The notes: generated by a model not told the origin, from the sequence alone. 64,000 nucleotides of DNA from Roseobacter weihaiensis (GCF_020622345.1 NZ_JACNMO010000003.1:248001-312000); one strand, 5' to 3'; shown: positions 8,486-17,497, numbered from the stretch's first letter. Translations and numbers: made by a program.

Positions 8486-10555
8486 GTGCGTGACCCCCGC
8501 TACGATATCCTGTTTGAACCGGTGCAAATCGGGCCTGTCACCGCAAAGAACCGATTTTACCAGGTGCCCCATTGTAACGGCGGCGGTTATCGTGACCCAT
8601 CCGCGGCGGCGGCCATGCGAGGCGCCAAGGCCGAAGGCGGCTGGGGGGTGATCTTTACCGAACAATGCGAGATGCACCACAGCTCGGAAATCACCCCCTT
8701 CATCGAACTGCGGCTGTGGGAGGACAAGGACATCCCGATGCTGCGCCGGATGTCAGAGGCCATGAAAGGCCACGGGGCGCTCGCAGGTATTCAACTGGCC
8801 TATTCCGGTGTGAACGGCCCGAACCTTTATACCAAGGAAGTGCCGCTGGCGGTCTCGGCCCAACCGATCCGCACCTTCACCAATGATCCGGTGCAGGCGC
8901 GCGCGCTCGACAAGACCGATATCCGTGATCTGCGGCGGTGGTTCGTGACTGCGGCAAAGCGGTCCAAACTTGCAGGCTTCGACCTCATCTGCCTTTACGG
9001 TGCGCATGGCTTTGGCATCTTTCAACATTTCCTGAGCCGTGCCACAAACCACCGCGGCGATGAATATGGCGGCAGCCTCGAGAACCGGTCTCGTTTTGCA
9101 CAGGAGGTCGTGGCCGATATCCGCGATGCTGTGGGCGATACCATGGGGCTGACGATGCGGGTGTCTCTGGACGAAAGCATCGGTGATCTTGGGTTCTCCA
9201 ACGCGGAAGTGCGCGAGTTCATCGAGATGAATCGCGATCTGCCGGATCTGTGGGATCTGGCGCAGGGCACCTGGGAGGACTGCTCGGGCCCCTCGCGGTT
9301 CACCGAAGAGGCCTCCCAGCAGACGCTGGTCCAAGGTATTCGCGAACTCACGGACCGACCCATCGTCGGCGTCGGGCGGTTCACCAGCCCCGATGTGATG
9401 GCAAAGATGATCCGCAGCGGCACGCTCGATTTCATCGGCTGCGCGCGGCCCTCCATTGCGGACCCTTTCCTGCCCAAGAAGATCGAAGAAGGCCGCATTG
9501 AAGACATCCGCGAATGCATTGGGTGTAACATCTGCATCACCGGCGACATGACCATGTCGATCAGCCGCTGCACCCAGAACCCCACTTTCATGGAAGAATG
9601 GCGCAAGGGCTGGCATCCGGAAACAATGAATGTCAAAGGCGAAAGCAGATCTGTTCTTGTTGTAGGTGCCGGTCCAGCCGGTCTCGAAGCAACGCGCGCA
9701 CTGGCGGACCGCGGGTACGACGTGGCACTTGCCGAAGCGGGCACCACCCTGGGCGGTCGCGTCGCGCGCGAGCGACTGTTGCCCGGACTGTCGGCCTGGG
9801 GCCGTGTGGTGGATTACCGTGAATACCAGATCCGACAGAAGCCAAATGTTGAAACCTACTTCGACAGTGCACTGGATGCCGAAAACATCCTTGAGTTCGG
9901 CTTTGAACATGTTTGTCTGGCCACCGGCGCACACTGGCGGCGCGATGGCGTGGCACGCCAGCATGTGGTGCCTTTCCCGACGGATGCAGCGATGCCGCTT
10001 TTCACGCCGGATGATCTCATGGACGGGACACTGCCCACCGGGCATGTGGTGGTTTATGATGACGATCACTACTACATGGGCGGTGTGCTGGCAGAGCTGT
10101 TGGTGCAAAAGGGCTGCAATGTGACCCTGGTGACGCCCGCCGCCCATGTCAGCGAGTGGACCCTCAACACGTTGGAGCAGCATGAAATTCACCGCAGGCT
10201 GGCCAAGATGGGTGTCACGGTTGAATTGAACCGCGGCGTGACGGCGGTTGGTGCGAGGCATGTTGAGACCAACTGCATGTTCACCGACACCCGCCGCGAA
10301 ATGGCTTGCGATGCCGTTCTGCTGGTCAGCTCGAGAGTTGAGCACAACGGTGTTTACAAAGACCTGCAGGCGCACAAGGCGGCGTGGGCGGATGCTGGGA
10401 TCAAATCGGTTACGCTCATTGGCGACGCGAATGCACCCGGTCCGATTGCTTGGGCAACCTATGCCGGCCACAGGTATGCGCGGGAATTGGATGCGCCGGA
10501 TATCGGCGACGCGCTCTCGTTCCGGCGAGAAATCACAGAACTTGCGGTCGATTGA
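8486..10555 (+). CDS. Trimethylamine/histamine dehydrogenase-family flavoprotein (6-S-cysteinyl FMN, 4Fe-4S)
   Basis: This 689-residue iron-sulfur flavoprotein aligns end to end with trimethylamine dehydrogenase. The GTG start at 8486 (GGAG nine bases upstream) gives VRDPRYDILFEP, the family N-terminus, and puts Cys30 in NRFYQVPHC, where the family attaches FMN covalently. An in-frame ATG at 8471 lacks a ribosome site. Cys344, Cys347, Cys350 and Cys362 form the 4Fe-4S site. YGAH near 160 supplies the Tyr-His catalytic elements, and VVGAGPAGLEA near 390 starts the C-terminal nucleotide-binding domains. The trimethylammonium-binding aromatic bowl is changed: Gln60 replaces Tyr60 and Asp354 occupies the Trp355 position, while the middle Trp is kept. 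As I recall, this combination is that of histamine dehydrogenase, so a primary amine or diamine substrate is favoured. Electron-transfer flavoprotein, the usual acceptor, is not encoded nearby. Confidence 0.88.
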   Translation: MRDPRYDILFEPVQIGPVTAKNRFYQVPHCNGGGYRDPSAAAAMRGAKAEGGWGVIFTEQCEMHHSSEITPFIELRLWEDKDIPMLRRMSEAMKGHGALAGIQLAYSGVNGPNLYTKEVPLAVSAQPIRTFTNDPVQARALDKTDIRDLRRWFVTAAKRSKLAGFDLICLYGAHGFGIFQHFLSRATNHRGDEYGGSLENRSRFAQEVVADIRDAVGDTMGLTMRVSLDESIGDLGFSNAEVREFIEMNRDLPDLWDLAQGTWEDCSGPSRFTEEASQQTLVQGIRELTDRPIVGVGRFTSPDVMAKMIRSGTLDFIGCARPSIADPFLPKKIEEGRIEDIRECIGCNICITGDMTMSISRCTQNPTFMEEWRKGWHPETMNVKGESRSVLVVGAGPAGLEATRALADRGYDVALAEAGTTLGGRVARERLLPGLSAWGRVVDYREYQIRQKPNVETYFDSALDAENILEFGFEHVCLATGAHWRRDGVARQHVVPFPTDAAMPLFTPDDLMDGTLPTGHVVVYDDDHYYMGGVLAELLVQKGCNVTLVTPAAHVSEWTLNTLEQHEIHRRLAKMGVTVELNRGVTAVGARHVETNCMFTDTRREMACDAVLLVSSRVEHNGVYKDLQAHKAAWADAGIKSVTLIGDANAPGPIAWATYAGHRYARELDAPDIGDALSFRREITELAVD

Positions 10556-11898
10556 TGAGTGTCTTTCCCTTTCCCCAAACGCTCGTTTCAGACATCCTTG
10601 ATTGGACGAGGCAACGCATCCTAAGCGGCCCGGACCCCAAACACGGGGCGCAAAGCCATGCAGCACTAGACCCGATATTGGGCGGATCGATAACCCCGGA
10701 CGGCATTGGTGGAAATGCTGCCTTTGATCTTTTCACCAAAACAATCGTCCCTTCGACCCGACCCTTTGGCCATCCCACTTCGCTGAGCTTTGTCGCCTCC
10801 GCCCCCAGCCAGGCGTCGTTGAGCTTTGATGCAGCCCTCGGGGCTGCCGGCATCTTTGCGGGCAATTGGGACGGAGGCGCGGGGGCGATCCATGCCGAAA
10901 ATCAAGCCCTGCGGTGGCTGTCGGACATGGCGGGCTGGGGGGCGGATGCGGGCGGAGTTTTTGTCGCGGGCGGAACCCTGGGCAATCTCAGCGCCTTGCA
11001 TGCGGCCCGGACATGGAAAGCGCGACGCTCCTCAGCGCCAACCCGGTGGGCGATCCTGTGTTCGAGCGAAGCGCACAGCTCCATCAGGGCCGTTGCATCC
11101 GTGATGGATGTCGATATCATCAAGGTCGCCGCCGATGCAAATGGCCGCATGGATGCAGAGGCCGCAAGGGCTGCTTGCCAGCCGAATGTCTTTGCCATTG
11201 TTGCAAATGCAGGCGCCACGAACTGCGGCGCAGTCGATGACATCAGCGGGCTGGCCGATCTGGCGGCCGAACACGACCTTTGGCTGCATCTTGACGGCGC
11301 ATACGGGCTGGCAGCCCTTGCGGCCCCTGCCACACGCCCGGTTTTCGATGGGATCGAACGCGCGCATAGCCTGATCGTTGATCCGCACAAATGGCTTTTC
11401 GCGCCCTACGATAGCTGTGCGCTGGTCTACCGGCATGCGGCAGACGGGGCGAATGCACACGGACAACGTGCTGAATACCTTGATGCGGTCGACAGCTCGC
11501 ACTGGAACCCGTCAGACTATGCCTTGCATCTGACCCGCCGGGCGCGGGGCCTGCCGCTTTGGTATGCGCTGGCGACGCATGGCACCAGAGCCTATGGCGA
11601 TGCGATTGCAAAGACCATGGCCATTGCAGGGGATATCGCGGCGGGCATCGACGCAATGCCTGGTGTAGAGCTGATCCTCGGGCCGCAACTCTCCGTCGTG
11701 CTTTTTCGCCCCACCCAGATGTCGGATCAGGCTATGGACCAGTGGGCCGAGGTACATCGCCGGTCCGGCGCACTGTTGTGCCTGCCGACGACGTGGAAGG
11801 GAGAGAAGGTCTTTCGGCTCTGCGTTGTGAACCCTGACACCCATGCCGGTGATGTACTGTCTGTTTTGCAGACGCTGAGCGGAGGGCCCTCCGCATGA
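10555..11898 (+). CDS. Group II pyridoxal-phosphate decarboxylase (aromatic-L-amino-acid/DDC family)
   Basis: This PLP enzyme of about 447 residues is in the glutamate/aromatic amino acid decarboxylase fold family. Seen: LHLDGAYG near residue 247 (PLP ring-nitrogen Asp and neighbouring residues), DPHKWLF near 280 with the Schiff-base lysine, and a His in EAHSS near 170 that stacks on the cofactor. It would decarboxylate an L-amino acid to its amine in the cytoplasm. The chosen ATG at 10555 overlaps the stop of the dehydrogenase (TGATGA). Coupling with a histamine-dehydrogenase-like enzyme suggests amino acid to amine to aldehyde, but the substrate is not readable from sequence. Confidence 0.85.
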   Translation: MSVFPFPQTLVSDILDWTRQRILSGPDPKHGAQSHAALDPILGGSITPDGIGGNAAFDLFTKTIVPSTRPFGHPTSLSFVASAPSQASLSFDAALGAAGIFAGNWDGGAGAIHAENQALRWLSDMAGWGADAGGVFVAGGTLGNLSALHAARTWKARRSSAPTRWAILCSSEAHSSIRAVASVMDVDIIKVAADANGRMDAEAARAACQPNVFAIVANAGATNCGAVDDISGLADLAAEHDLWLHLDGAYGLAALAAPATRPVFDGIERAHSLIVDPHKWLFAPYDSCALVYRHAADGANAHGQRAEYLDAVDSSHWNPSDYALHLTRRARGLPLWYALATHGTRAYGDAIAKTMAIAGDIAAGIDAMPGVELILGPQLSVVLFRPTQMSDQAMDQWAEVHRRSGALLCLPTTWKGEKVFRLCVVNPDTHAGDVLSVLQTLSGGPSA

Positions 11899-13046
11899 CC
11901 CGCACCCTTGAGCTTCTTGAGCACCTGATCGCATTCCCGACGGTAAGCCACCAAAGCAATCTTGACCTCATCGACTGGGCACAAGATCTGCTGCAAACGG
12001 CCGGTTTCGACGTAACGCGGATTTACGCACCCGACAGGGCAAAAGCCGGTCTTTTTGCACGGCTCGGGCCCGCCACCGACGGCGGCGTTTGCCTTTCGGG
12101 TCATACCGATGTGGTGCCGGCTGAGGGGCAGCAGTGGACCCGTGATGCTTTCAGTTTGACCCGCGACAGAACGCATGTGTTCGGGCGCGGCACAACGGAT
12201 ATGAAGGGCTTCCTGGCCTCTGCCTTGGCGCTGGCGGAACGGGCGCAAGACGTTCGTCTGGTCAAACCGCTCAGCCTCGTTCTGTCCTACGACGAAGAAA
12301 TCGGCTGTGTCGGGCTGGGCGAAATGCTGCCCCGGCTGACCCCTTTGATTGGCAAGCCACGCGTGGTGATCGTGGGAGAGCCGACATCGATGCAACTTGC
12401 AACGGGTCACAAGGGAAAAGCCACGTTAAAGGTCACCTGCCATGGTGAGACCGGCCACAGCGCGCTTGCACCGCATTTCGTGAATGCGATCCATCTGGCC
12501 GCGGCCTTTGTGGACGAAGCACGGCACTTGCAGAGCAAACTCTCGCAGGGGCCTTGCGACCCCGCCTATGACATTCCCTATTCTACCGTTCATATCGGCA
12601 AGATCGCGGGGGGACGCGCACTGAACATCGTACCCGATTTGGTGAGCATGGATATGGAGTTCCGGCATTTGCCGGGGACAGCGGCCGCCGATCTTCTGGA
12701 GGCCATCAACGCCGCGGCGACCCATGTGGGCGATCTGTTTCAGCGCCCTGATGCCATTTCGGTTCAGCAGATCAATGCCTATCCGGGTCTCAATCTATCC
12801 GCGGATAACCCAGTCATTGATTGGGTCAGAGGTCTGGCCAATGGCGGAGCACCAACGAAGGTCGCCTTTGGAACAGAAGCGGGTTACTTTGCCCAACTTG
12901 GTCTGGATGCCCTTGTCGTCGGCCCCGGCGATATGGCGTCTGATGGTCATAAACCCGATGAAGCCTTGGCGCTAACCCAGCTTGCCGCCTGTGATGCGAT
13001 GATGGATCGGATCCTGCAAAGCCTCGCCTGCCAAAACACGATCTGA
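11895..13046 (+). CDS. M20 family metallo-deacylase, ArgE-like (acetylornithine deacetylase family)
   Basis: This 383-residue di-zinc hydrolase of the ArgE/DapE/CPG2 group has GHTDVVPAEGQQW near residue 74 (metal His and Asp), GRGTTDMKG near 104 and YDEEIGCVG near 133 (catalytic Glu pair). ArgE-like proteins cleave N-acyl amino acids. The start overlaps the preceding stop by four bases. In this operon it might remove an acyl group from the amine or amino acid that the decarboxylase and dehydrogenase process. A housekeeping arginine role is less likely because no other arg genes are present. Confidence 0.85.
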   Translation: MTRTLELLEHLIAFPTVSHQSNLDLIDWAQDLLQTAGFDVTRIYAPDRAKAGLFARLGPATDGGVCLSGHTDVVPAEGQQWTRDAFSLTRDRTHVFGRGTTDMKGFLASALALAERAQDVRLVKPLSLVLSYDEEIGCVGLGEMLPRLTPLIGKPRVVIVGEPTSMQLATGHKGKATLKVTCHGETGHSALAPHFVNAIHLAAAFVDEARHLQSKLSQGPCDPAYDIPYSTVHIGKIAGGRALNIVPDLVSMDMEFRHLPGTAAADLLEAINAAATHVGDLFQRPDAISVQQINAYPGLNLSADNPVIDWVRGLANGGAPTKVAFGTEAGYFAQLGLDALVVGPGDMASDGHKPDEALALTQLAACDAMMDRILQSLACQNTI

Positions 13047-13172
13047 CAGCTGTCCTATGATGGATTGATCGGAAACACGAAGCTGGATGGTGACGCGCAT
13101 CCTGACGGCTGCAATGCCCGTTTGCCGACCCACCCTTTTGAAGATTCCTCATTCGCTGCGAAAGTTTGCGAG

Positions 13173-13194
13173 GCGGGACAGAGCTTTGTCCCGC
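13173..13194. terminator. Candidate bidirectional terminator hairpin between convergent operons
   Basis: GCGGGACA and TGTCCCGC form a perfect eight-base stem with a six-base loop. It sits in the 200 bases between the convergent ends of the ArgE-like gene and dctM. There is no strong T tract on either side, so a Rho-independent function is uncertain. Confidence 0.4.
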
Positions 13195-13249
13195 AAGAGG
13201 TCACGTCCGCTTCGCAAATCTTACCACTGGACCAGCCGCTGTTTGACCA

Positions 13250-14509
13250 TTACAGAAGTGCAAGACTGATCTCAGGAACAAGCGCCAGAAGCACCAGTGC
13301 CAAACATGTGACAAGAAAAAACGGCACAGCAACTCGGAAGACGGCCAATGGGCTGACTTGCGCCACTGACGCCGCGACATAGAGACCAATCCCAACGGGC
13401 GGAGAAAGCAATCCAAGGATCAGGTTGATCGATACAACCACCCCGAAATGGACCGGGTGGATACCATAGACCTCGGTCGCAATCGGCAGCAAGATGGGCA
13501 CCACCATGATAAGACCCGCAATCCCATCGATCACCGTCCCCACCAAGAGCAGCATCACCAACACCAACAACATGAACGCGGTCGGCGTCGTCGCAACGGT
13601 CTGGATCCAGACTGCGGCGGACTGGGGAACCTGACCGAAGACCAGAACCCAGGAAAAAACACTGGCGGAGGCAACCAGAAACAGAACCAGCGCGGAGTTG
13701 ACCCCCGTCCGCAGCAGGATCGTCGGCAGGTCAGAGAGTTTCAGCGATTTCGTCACGAACATGCCGATAAAGGCAGCGGCAAGCGCGCCCAGTGCGGCCG
13801 CTTCGGTCGGTGATCCGATGCCGCCAAGAATGGTGCCCGTGATGATCGCCGGGATCGTCAACATCGGCAGTGCCTTGCGAAGCGCTGATCCTTTCTCACG
13901 CCAGCTCAGTTTTTGGCCACGCGGGTAATCATAGCGCAGACCCAGTATCGCAATTGTTCCCAGGAACAGGCCGGTCAGTATCAAACCCGGCAAGAGACCC
14001 GCGAGCAACATGTCCCGAACCGCCAGTTGAGCCAAAACCGCGTAGACCACGAAGACAATGGAGGGCGGGATAATGGGCCCCAACAGCCCGCCAAAGGCGG
14101 TCACAGCCGTCGAGAAATCGCGCCGGTACCCCTCGCGCTCCATTTCCGGCACCATGACCTGGCTCATCATGGCAATCTGCGCCGTCGCAGACCCCAGGAT
14201 AGACGCAACCATCATGTTGGCGACCAGGTTGATATATGCGAGCCCGCCCCGCAGCGCACCGAGAAAGGCCGCTGCCAGTCGCACCAGGCGCTGCGTGATG
14301 CCTGCGCCATTCATCAATTCGCCGATCAGGATGAATAGAGGGATAGCCAGCAGGCCAAAGTTGTTGAGAGATCCGAAAAACTGGAGCGCAAAGCTGTCAA
14401 GCAAGAGCGGATTGCCGGACGACAGGATGAAAGCAAGCGCTGTAATGCACAGGACCAGACCGATCGAAACACCCAGAAACAACAACACGATGAAAACAAC
14501 AGCAGCCAT
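13250..14509 (-). CDS. dctM: TRAP transporter large permease
   Basis: The product is a 419-residue integral membrane protein of the DctM/TRAP-T large subunit family. It has about twelve hydrophobic helices and the family segments NPLLLDSFALQFFGSLNNFGLLAIPLFILIG and GLLGPIIPPSIVFVVYA. It forms the sodium-dependent translocation channel for a small carboxylate. It is the last gene of a dctPQM unit whose promoter carries a GTATAC-centred palindrome, so it probably imports the compound handled by the neighbouring nicotinate-type pathway. Confidence 0.92.
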   Translation of the reverse strand: MAAVVFIVLLFLGVSIGLVLCITALAFILSSGNPLLLDSFALQFFGSLNNFGLLAIPLFILIGELMNGAGITQRLVRLAAAFLGALRGGLAYINLVANMMVASILGSATAQIAMMSQVMVPEMEREGYRRDFSTAVTAFGGLLGPIIPPSIVFVVYAVLAQLAVRDMLLAGLLPGLILTGLFLGTIAILGLRYDYPRGQKLSWREKGSALRKALPMLTIPAIITGTILGGIGSPTEAAALGALAAAFIGMFVTKSLKLSDLPTILLRTGVNSALVLFLVASASVFSWVLVFGQVPQSAAVWIQTVATTPTAFMLLVLVMLLLVGTVIDGIAGLIMVVPILLPIATEVYGIHPVHFGVVVSINLILGLLSPPVGIGLYVAASVAQVSPLAVFRVAVPFFLVTCLALVLLALVPEISLALL

Positions 14510-14512
14510 GCG

Positions 14513-15127
14513 TTACGCCTCCGACGCCGACACTCTGATCGGGTTTTCGACGCGGTCAACCACCCCGAGATCTTCCATCAGGTTTGCAGCCGCATGTATT
14601 GTCAGGGTCGTGGCAAACCACGGCATGACCAGATAAAACCAGAACGACGAGGCCCCCATCACTGGTGTTGTGTCCGTGTAGATGAAGTTGAAGGTCGTTG
14701 CCTCGAAAGTGCCCACGTCAAAATCTGCCGCAATGAGACCAAGCGGGTCAAACCATCGCCAGCACAGGTAAAACAGCACGATCCCGAAGCCCACGGAGAG
14801 AAGCGAAATCACTGTCCTCAGTCCTCGGACAACACCTCGCGGCAGGACCTCATGCAACAGGAACACCGCCGGATCGATGCGACCGCGCAGCATCAGCGAC
14901 GCGCCGACAAAACCCGACAGGATCATGGAATGGATCGCGATCTCATCCGCCCAGGCGATGGTGATGCCGACCATGCGTAACAGGACGTTTGCCAAAACAA
15001 ACATCGCAATACTCGCAACGAGCGATCCAAGAATTGGTCTTTCTATCGCAACAACAAGAGAGGAAAGCCGCAGGATGGCACGGGCGATGAACAAAGAGGC
15101 AGTCCACTTCTTCAAAGATTTGTTCAA
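14513..15127 (-). CDS. dctQ: TRAP transporter small permease
   Basis: This 204-residue protein has four predicted membrane helices, as expected of DctQ, which complexes with DctM. The helix SLVASIAMFVLANVLLRMVG followed by AWADEIAIHSMILSGFVGASLMLR matches the family WxxE region. It lies three bases before dctM and 50 bases after dctP. It is somewhat longer than minimal DctQ proteins, with an extra segment around residues 135-165. Confidence 0.88.
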   Translation of the reverse strand: MNKSLKKWTASLFIARAILRLSSLVVAIERPILGSLVASIAMFVLANVLLRMVGITIAWADEIAIHSMILSGFVGASLMLRGRIDPAVFLLHEVLPRGVVRGLRTVISLLSVGFGIVLFYLCWRWFDPLGLIAADFDVGTFEATTFNFIYTDTTPVMGASSFWFYLVMPWFATTLTIHAAANLMEDLGVVDRVENPIRVSASEA

Positions 15128-15177
15128 GAACGAAGCGCCCGCACACAGCGGACGCCCCGGATTAGCGCATCAGAAGA

Positions 15178-16161
15178 TCAGAAGCTTGCGACCAGGGCAC
15201 GCAACCTTTCGACGTAGTCCGTCTGCTCCGACCACTCCGCATCCCATTCGGCAACCACGTCACCGAAGAAGTCCATTCCGACATTTTCGATGATGTTAAG
15301 GCCTTCGACGGCCTTCAGTGTCTCAAACTTGCCCGCCTCACCTTCGACAAAGCGGTCGATGGTGGCGTCACAATGCGTTTGCACAGCTTCCCGCAGGATG
15401 GCCTGATCCTCCGGGGACAGTCCCGCCCAGACCCGACCGGATACAAGGGCGACCATCGGGAACATCTGGTGGTTGGTCTGCAGCAGGTTCGGTGCGTGCT
15501 CGTGATACCCAAAATTGATGATGGACTCGTAATCCATTGCAATCGCGTCGATTTGCCCGTTGGCAAGTGAATCGTATACCTGTGTCAGAGGCATAGGCGC
15601 GGGGGCGGCACCCATCATCTCAAAGAAAGACCGCATCGGCGGGGCGGGTGTGATGCGAAAGCGTTTGCCATCCAGATCGGCGGCACTTTCCAGCGCCTCG
15701 CGGCTCATCATCTGACGCATACCGGTCATCGCATAGCAGATACCAACGGCCCCAGTGGCGCGCGGCATTTGCTCAAGGATCTCCCGCGCCTCATCGGAGC
15801 GCAGCACGCGGGCGGCGTCTTCGATGTTGCGCACCAGGAAAGGTGTGTGCAGCGCGCTCATGTCGGGAATGCGGGTCGTGACCTCTGCGGTCGTCAGCCA
15901 GGCCATATCCAGCGCCCCGGTCTGAAGCTGTTGCAGCATTTCGCCCTCCGAGCCCAATTGCCCCGAAGGGAAAGCCGTGACGGAAAAGCGGCCGTCAGAC
16001 AGGCTGCCCAAGGTCTCGCCCATGGCCGCAACTTCCTGGTTCCAGACATGCACCGGCGGTGTAATCAGGCCAACGCCGAATTCGCGCTCCTGAGCGGCGA
16101 GTGCGCCGGGAAGGACCGCGGCGGCGACACAGATGGAGACTGCAAAGGTCTTAAAGTTCAT
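15178..16161 (-). CDS. dctP: TRAP transporter periplasmic solute-binding protein
   Basis: This 327-residue DctP-family receptor has a Sec signal peptide (MNFKTFAVSICVAAAVLPGALAAQ). The substrate-clamping arginine region is in the segment near residue 165, KRFRITPAPPMRSFFEMMGA. It binds a carboxylate in the periplasm for DctQM. The promoter region carries the 20-bp palindrome at 16219-16238, shared with the enamidase and molybdenum-hydroxylase promoters. That makes nicotinate or a related pyridine carboxylate an attractive ligand, but this is inference. Confidence 0.92.
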   Translation of the reverse strand: MNFKTFAVSICVAAAVLPGALAAQEREFGVGLITPPVHVWNQEVAAMGETLGSLSDGRFSVTAFPSGQLGSEGEMLQQLQTGALDMAWLTTAEVTTRIPDMSALHTPFLVRNIEDAARVLRSDEAREILEQMPRATGAVGICYAMTGMRQMMSREALESAADLDGKRFRITPAPPMRSFFEMMGAAPAPMPLTQVYDSLANGQIDAIAMDYESIINFGYHEHAPNLLQTNHQMFPMVALVSGRVWAGLSPEDQAILREAVQTHCDATIDRFVEGEAGKFETLKAVEGLNIIENVGMDFFGDVVAEWDAEWSEQTDYVERLRALVASF

Positions 16162-16218
16162 TATTCTCTCCCGTTGGTGGGGTTACGTATTCTACCATTA
16201 GGCATTTTCTGCCCTTAT

Positions 16219-16238
16219 ATCATTAGTACACAAACTAT
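16219..16238. promoter_or_regulatory. GTATAC-type operator ahead of dctPQM
   Basis: The site reads ATCATTAGTACACAAACTAT, centred about 67 bases upstream of dctP. It matches the 20-bp palindromic consensus (ATCATT-n-GTATAC-n-AATGAT) found at 17498-17517, 17599-17618 and 27498-27517. The right half is the weaker one. The likely binder is the MarR protein encoded at 19921-20364. Confidence 0.65.
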
Positions 16239-16539
16239 TTTCCAAGATTTTCATCAGGTCAAGCTTTTCCTTTGGCTGCCACCTTTTATCCCCGGAATAT
16301 AGTTTTTCTTGCCGTTTGGCACTGCAAATACCCCGCATCGTACCCGCAGAGCCAGAAGCCCACCGGTCAGGACACGGTTCTTTTGCGCATAACCCTCGCC
16401 ACCATTCCAGGCAGGGCATTTGGCTCACCTCGCGGCTGCGTGCGCGTGACGCTCGACCACAGCGCATCTTTAGGCCGAGGCGGCCAGTAGTTCAATTGCG
16501 CAGCACGCGAGATTGAATTGCAGCAGGTGGAAAATGAAA
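16239..16539. other. Gene-free stretch between the dctP promoter and the fpr terminator
   Basis: No reading frame in these 300 bases has recognisable protein features on either strand. The left part is AT-rich and belongs to the dctP promoter. The right part is GC-rich without visible repeats. I see nothing else in it. Confidence 0.4.
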
Positions 16540-16557
16540 CCCGACGCGCCTGTCGGG
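16540..16557 (-). terminator. Rho-independent terminator after the ferredoxin-NADP reductase gene
   Basis: Read on the minus strand, CCCGAC AGGCGC GTCGGG forms a six-base stem and six-base loop, followed at once by TTTCATTTT. It lies 26 bases after the reductase stop codon, the normal position for an intrinsic terminator. It would separate this gene from the downstream dctPQM operon. Confidence 0.65.
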
Positions 16558-16582
16558 GCGGTATCTTGGGGGCGGTTCTGCC

Positions 16583-17392
16583 CTAATCGACAAAGGCGCG
16601 TTCCACGACAAACGTGTCGGGACGGTTGTTTGACCCTTCTACCAGACCAAAACCTTCAAGCGCCGATTTCGTATCCCGGAGCATGGCCATGGAGCCGCAG
16701 ATCATGCCCCGGTCGGTCTCCGGCGAAATCGGTGGAACGCCCAGGTCCTCGAACAGCTTTCCGGATACCATCAGATCCGTGATGCGCCCCCTGAACGGGA
16801 ATTCTGCGCGTGTCGTCGAGTTATACAGACGCAAAGCTTGCGCGCATTCCCCCACCAGGGGATCGTCCTTGACAGCGGCCACCAGCTCTTGCCCGTATTT
16901 GAGCTCCTCCACGTCCCGACAGGTATGGGTCAGGATCACCTCTTCGAATTTCTCATAGGTGTCGGGGTCGCGGATCAGGCTGGCAAAAGGGGCGATACCG
17001 GTGCCCGTTGAAAACATCCAAAGCCGCTTGCCCGGCAGCAGCGCATCATTGACCAAGGTGCCCGTGGGCTTCTTGCGCATCACCACTGTATCCCCCACCG
17101 CTACCTTTTGCAGATGTTCCGTGAGCGGTCCTCCCGGCACTTTGATCGAGTAGAACTCAAGTTCTTCATCCCAGCTTGGCGATGCAATCGAATAGGCTCT
17201 GAAAACGGGCTTTGTCGCATTGGGCAAGCCGATCATCACGAACTCGCCGGAGCGAAAGCGAAACGTCGGGGGACGGGTGATGCGGAATTTGAACAAACGA
17301 TCCGTGTAGTGCTCGACCGACGTGACTTTTTCGGCAAAGACACCCGCCGGGATCGGAAGCTCTGGATCTTGCTGTGCAGTATCAAGGGACAT
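16583..17392 (-). CDS. fpr: Ferredoxin/flavodoxin-NADP+ reductase
   Basis: This 269-residue bacterial-type FNR has the FAD-binding RAYSIAS near residue 68, NADP-binding FSTGTGIAPFASL near 120, the nicotinamide-proximal CGSMAMLRD near 227, and the C-terminal VERAFVD typical of subclass II enzymes. The start at 17392 (MSLDTAQQ) is preferred to one 39 bases upstream. It moves electrons between NADPH and ferredoxin in the cytoplasm. The gene diverges from the enamidase gene, with two copies of the cluster palindrome between them, so it appears co-regulated with the ring-reduction pathway. It could supply reduced ferredoxin to the 6-hydroxynicotinate-reductase-like protein. No ferredoxin gene is present in the window. 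Confidence 0.9.
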   Translation of the reverse strand: MSLDTAQQDPELPIPAGVFAEKVTSVEHYTDRLFKFRITRPPTFRFRSGEFVMIGLPNATKPVFRAYSIASPSWDEELEFYSIKVPGGPLTEHLQKVAVGDTVVMRKKPTGTLVNDALLPGKRLWMFSTGTGIAPFASLIRDPDTYEKFEEVILTHTCRDVEELKYGQELVAAVKDDPLVGECAQALRLYNSTTRAEFPFRGRITDLMVSGKLFEDLGVPPISPETDRGMICGSMAMLRDTKSALEGFGLVEGSNNRPDTFVVERAFVD

Positions 17393-17497
17393 TTGTCTGG
17401 CTCCTATTTTAATGGCGTTGCGGATGAACAACCCAGATTATCGCCCTTCTCGGTCCATTCGGGGCATAAGCTATACCGTCGGTTGTCGCCTCGTACT

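Noticed and set aside
8486-10555. Calling this gene trimethylamine dehydrogenase
   Set aside because: Two of three residues of the trimethylammonium-binding aromatic bowl are changed to Gln and Asp, so the specific name is not supported.
8753-10666. A 637-codon minus-strand open frame opposite the amine dehydrogenase
   Set aside because: The plus-strand frame has Cys30, 4Fe-4S and nucleotide-binding motifs; the minus frame shows no domain and is a GC-driven shadow.
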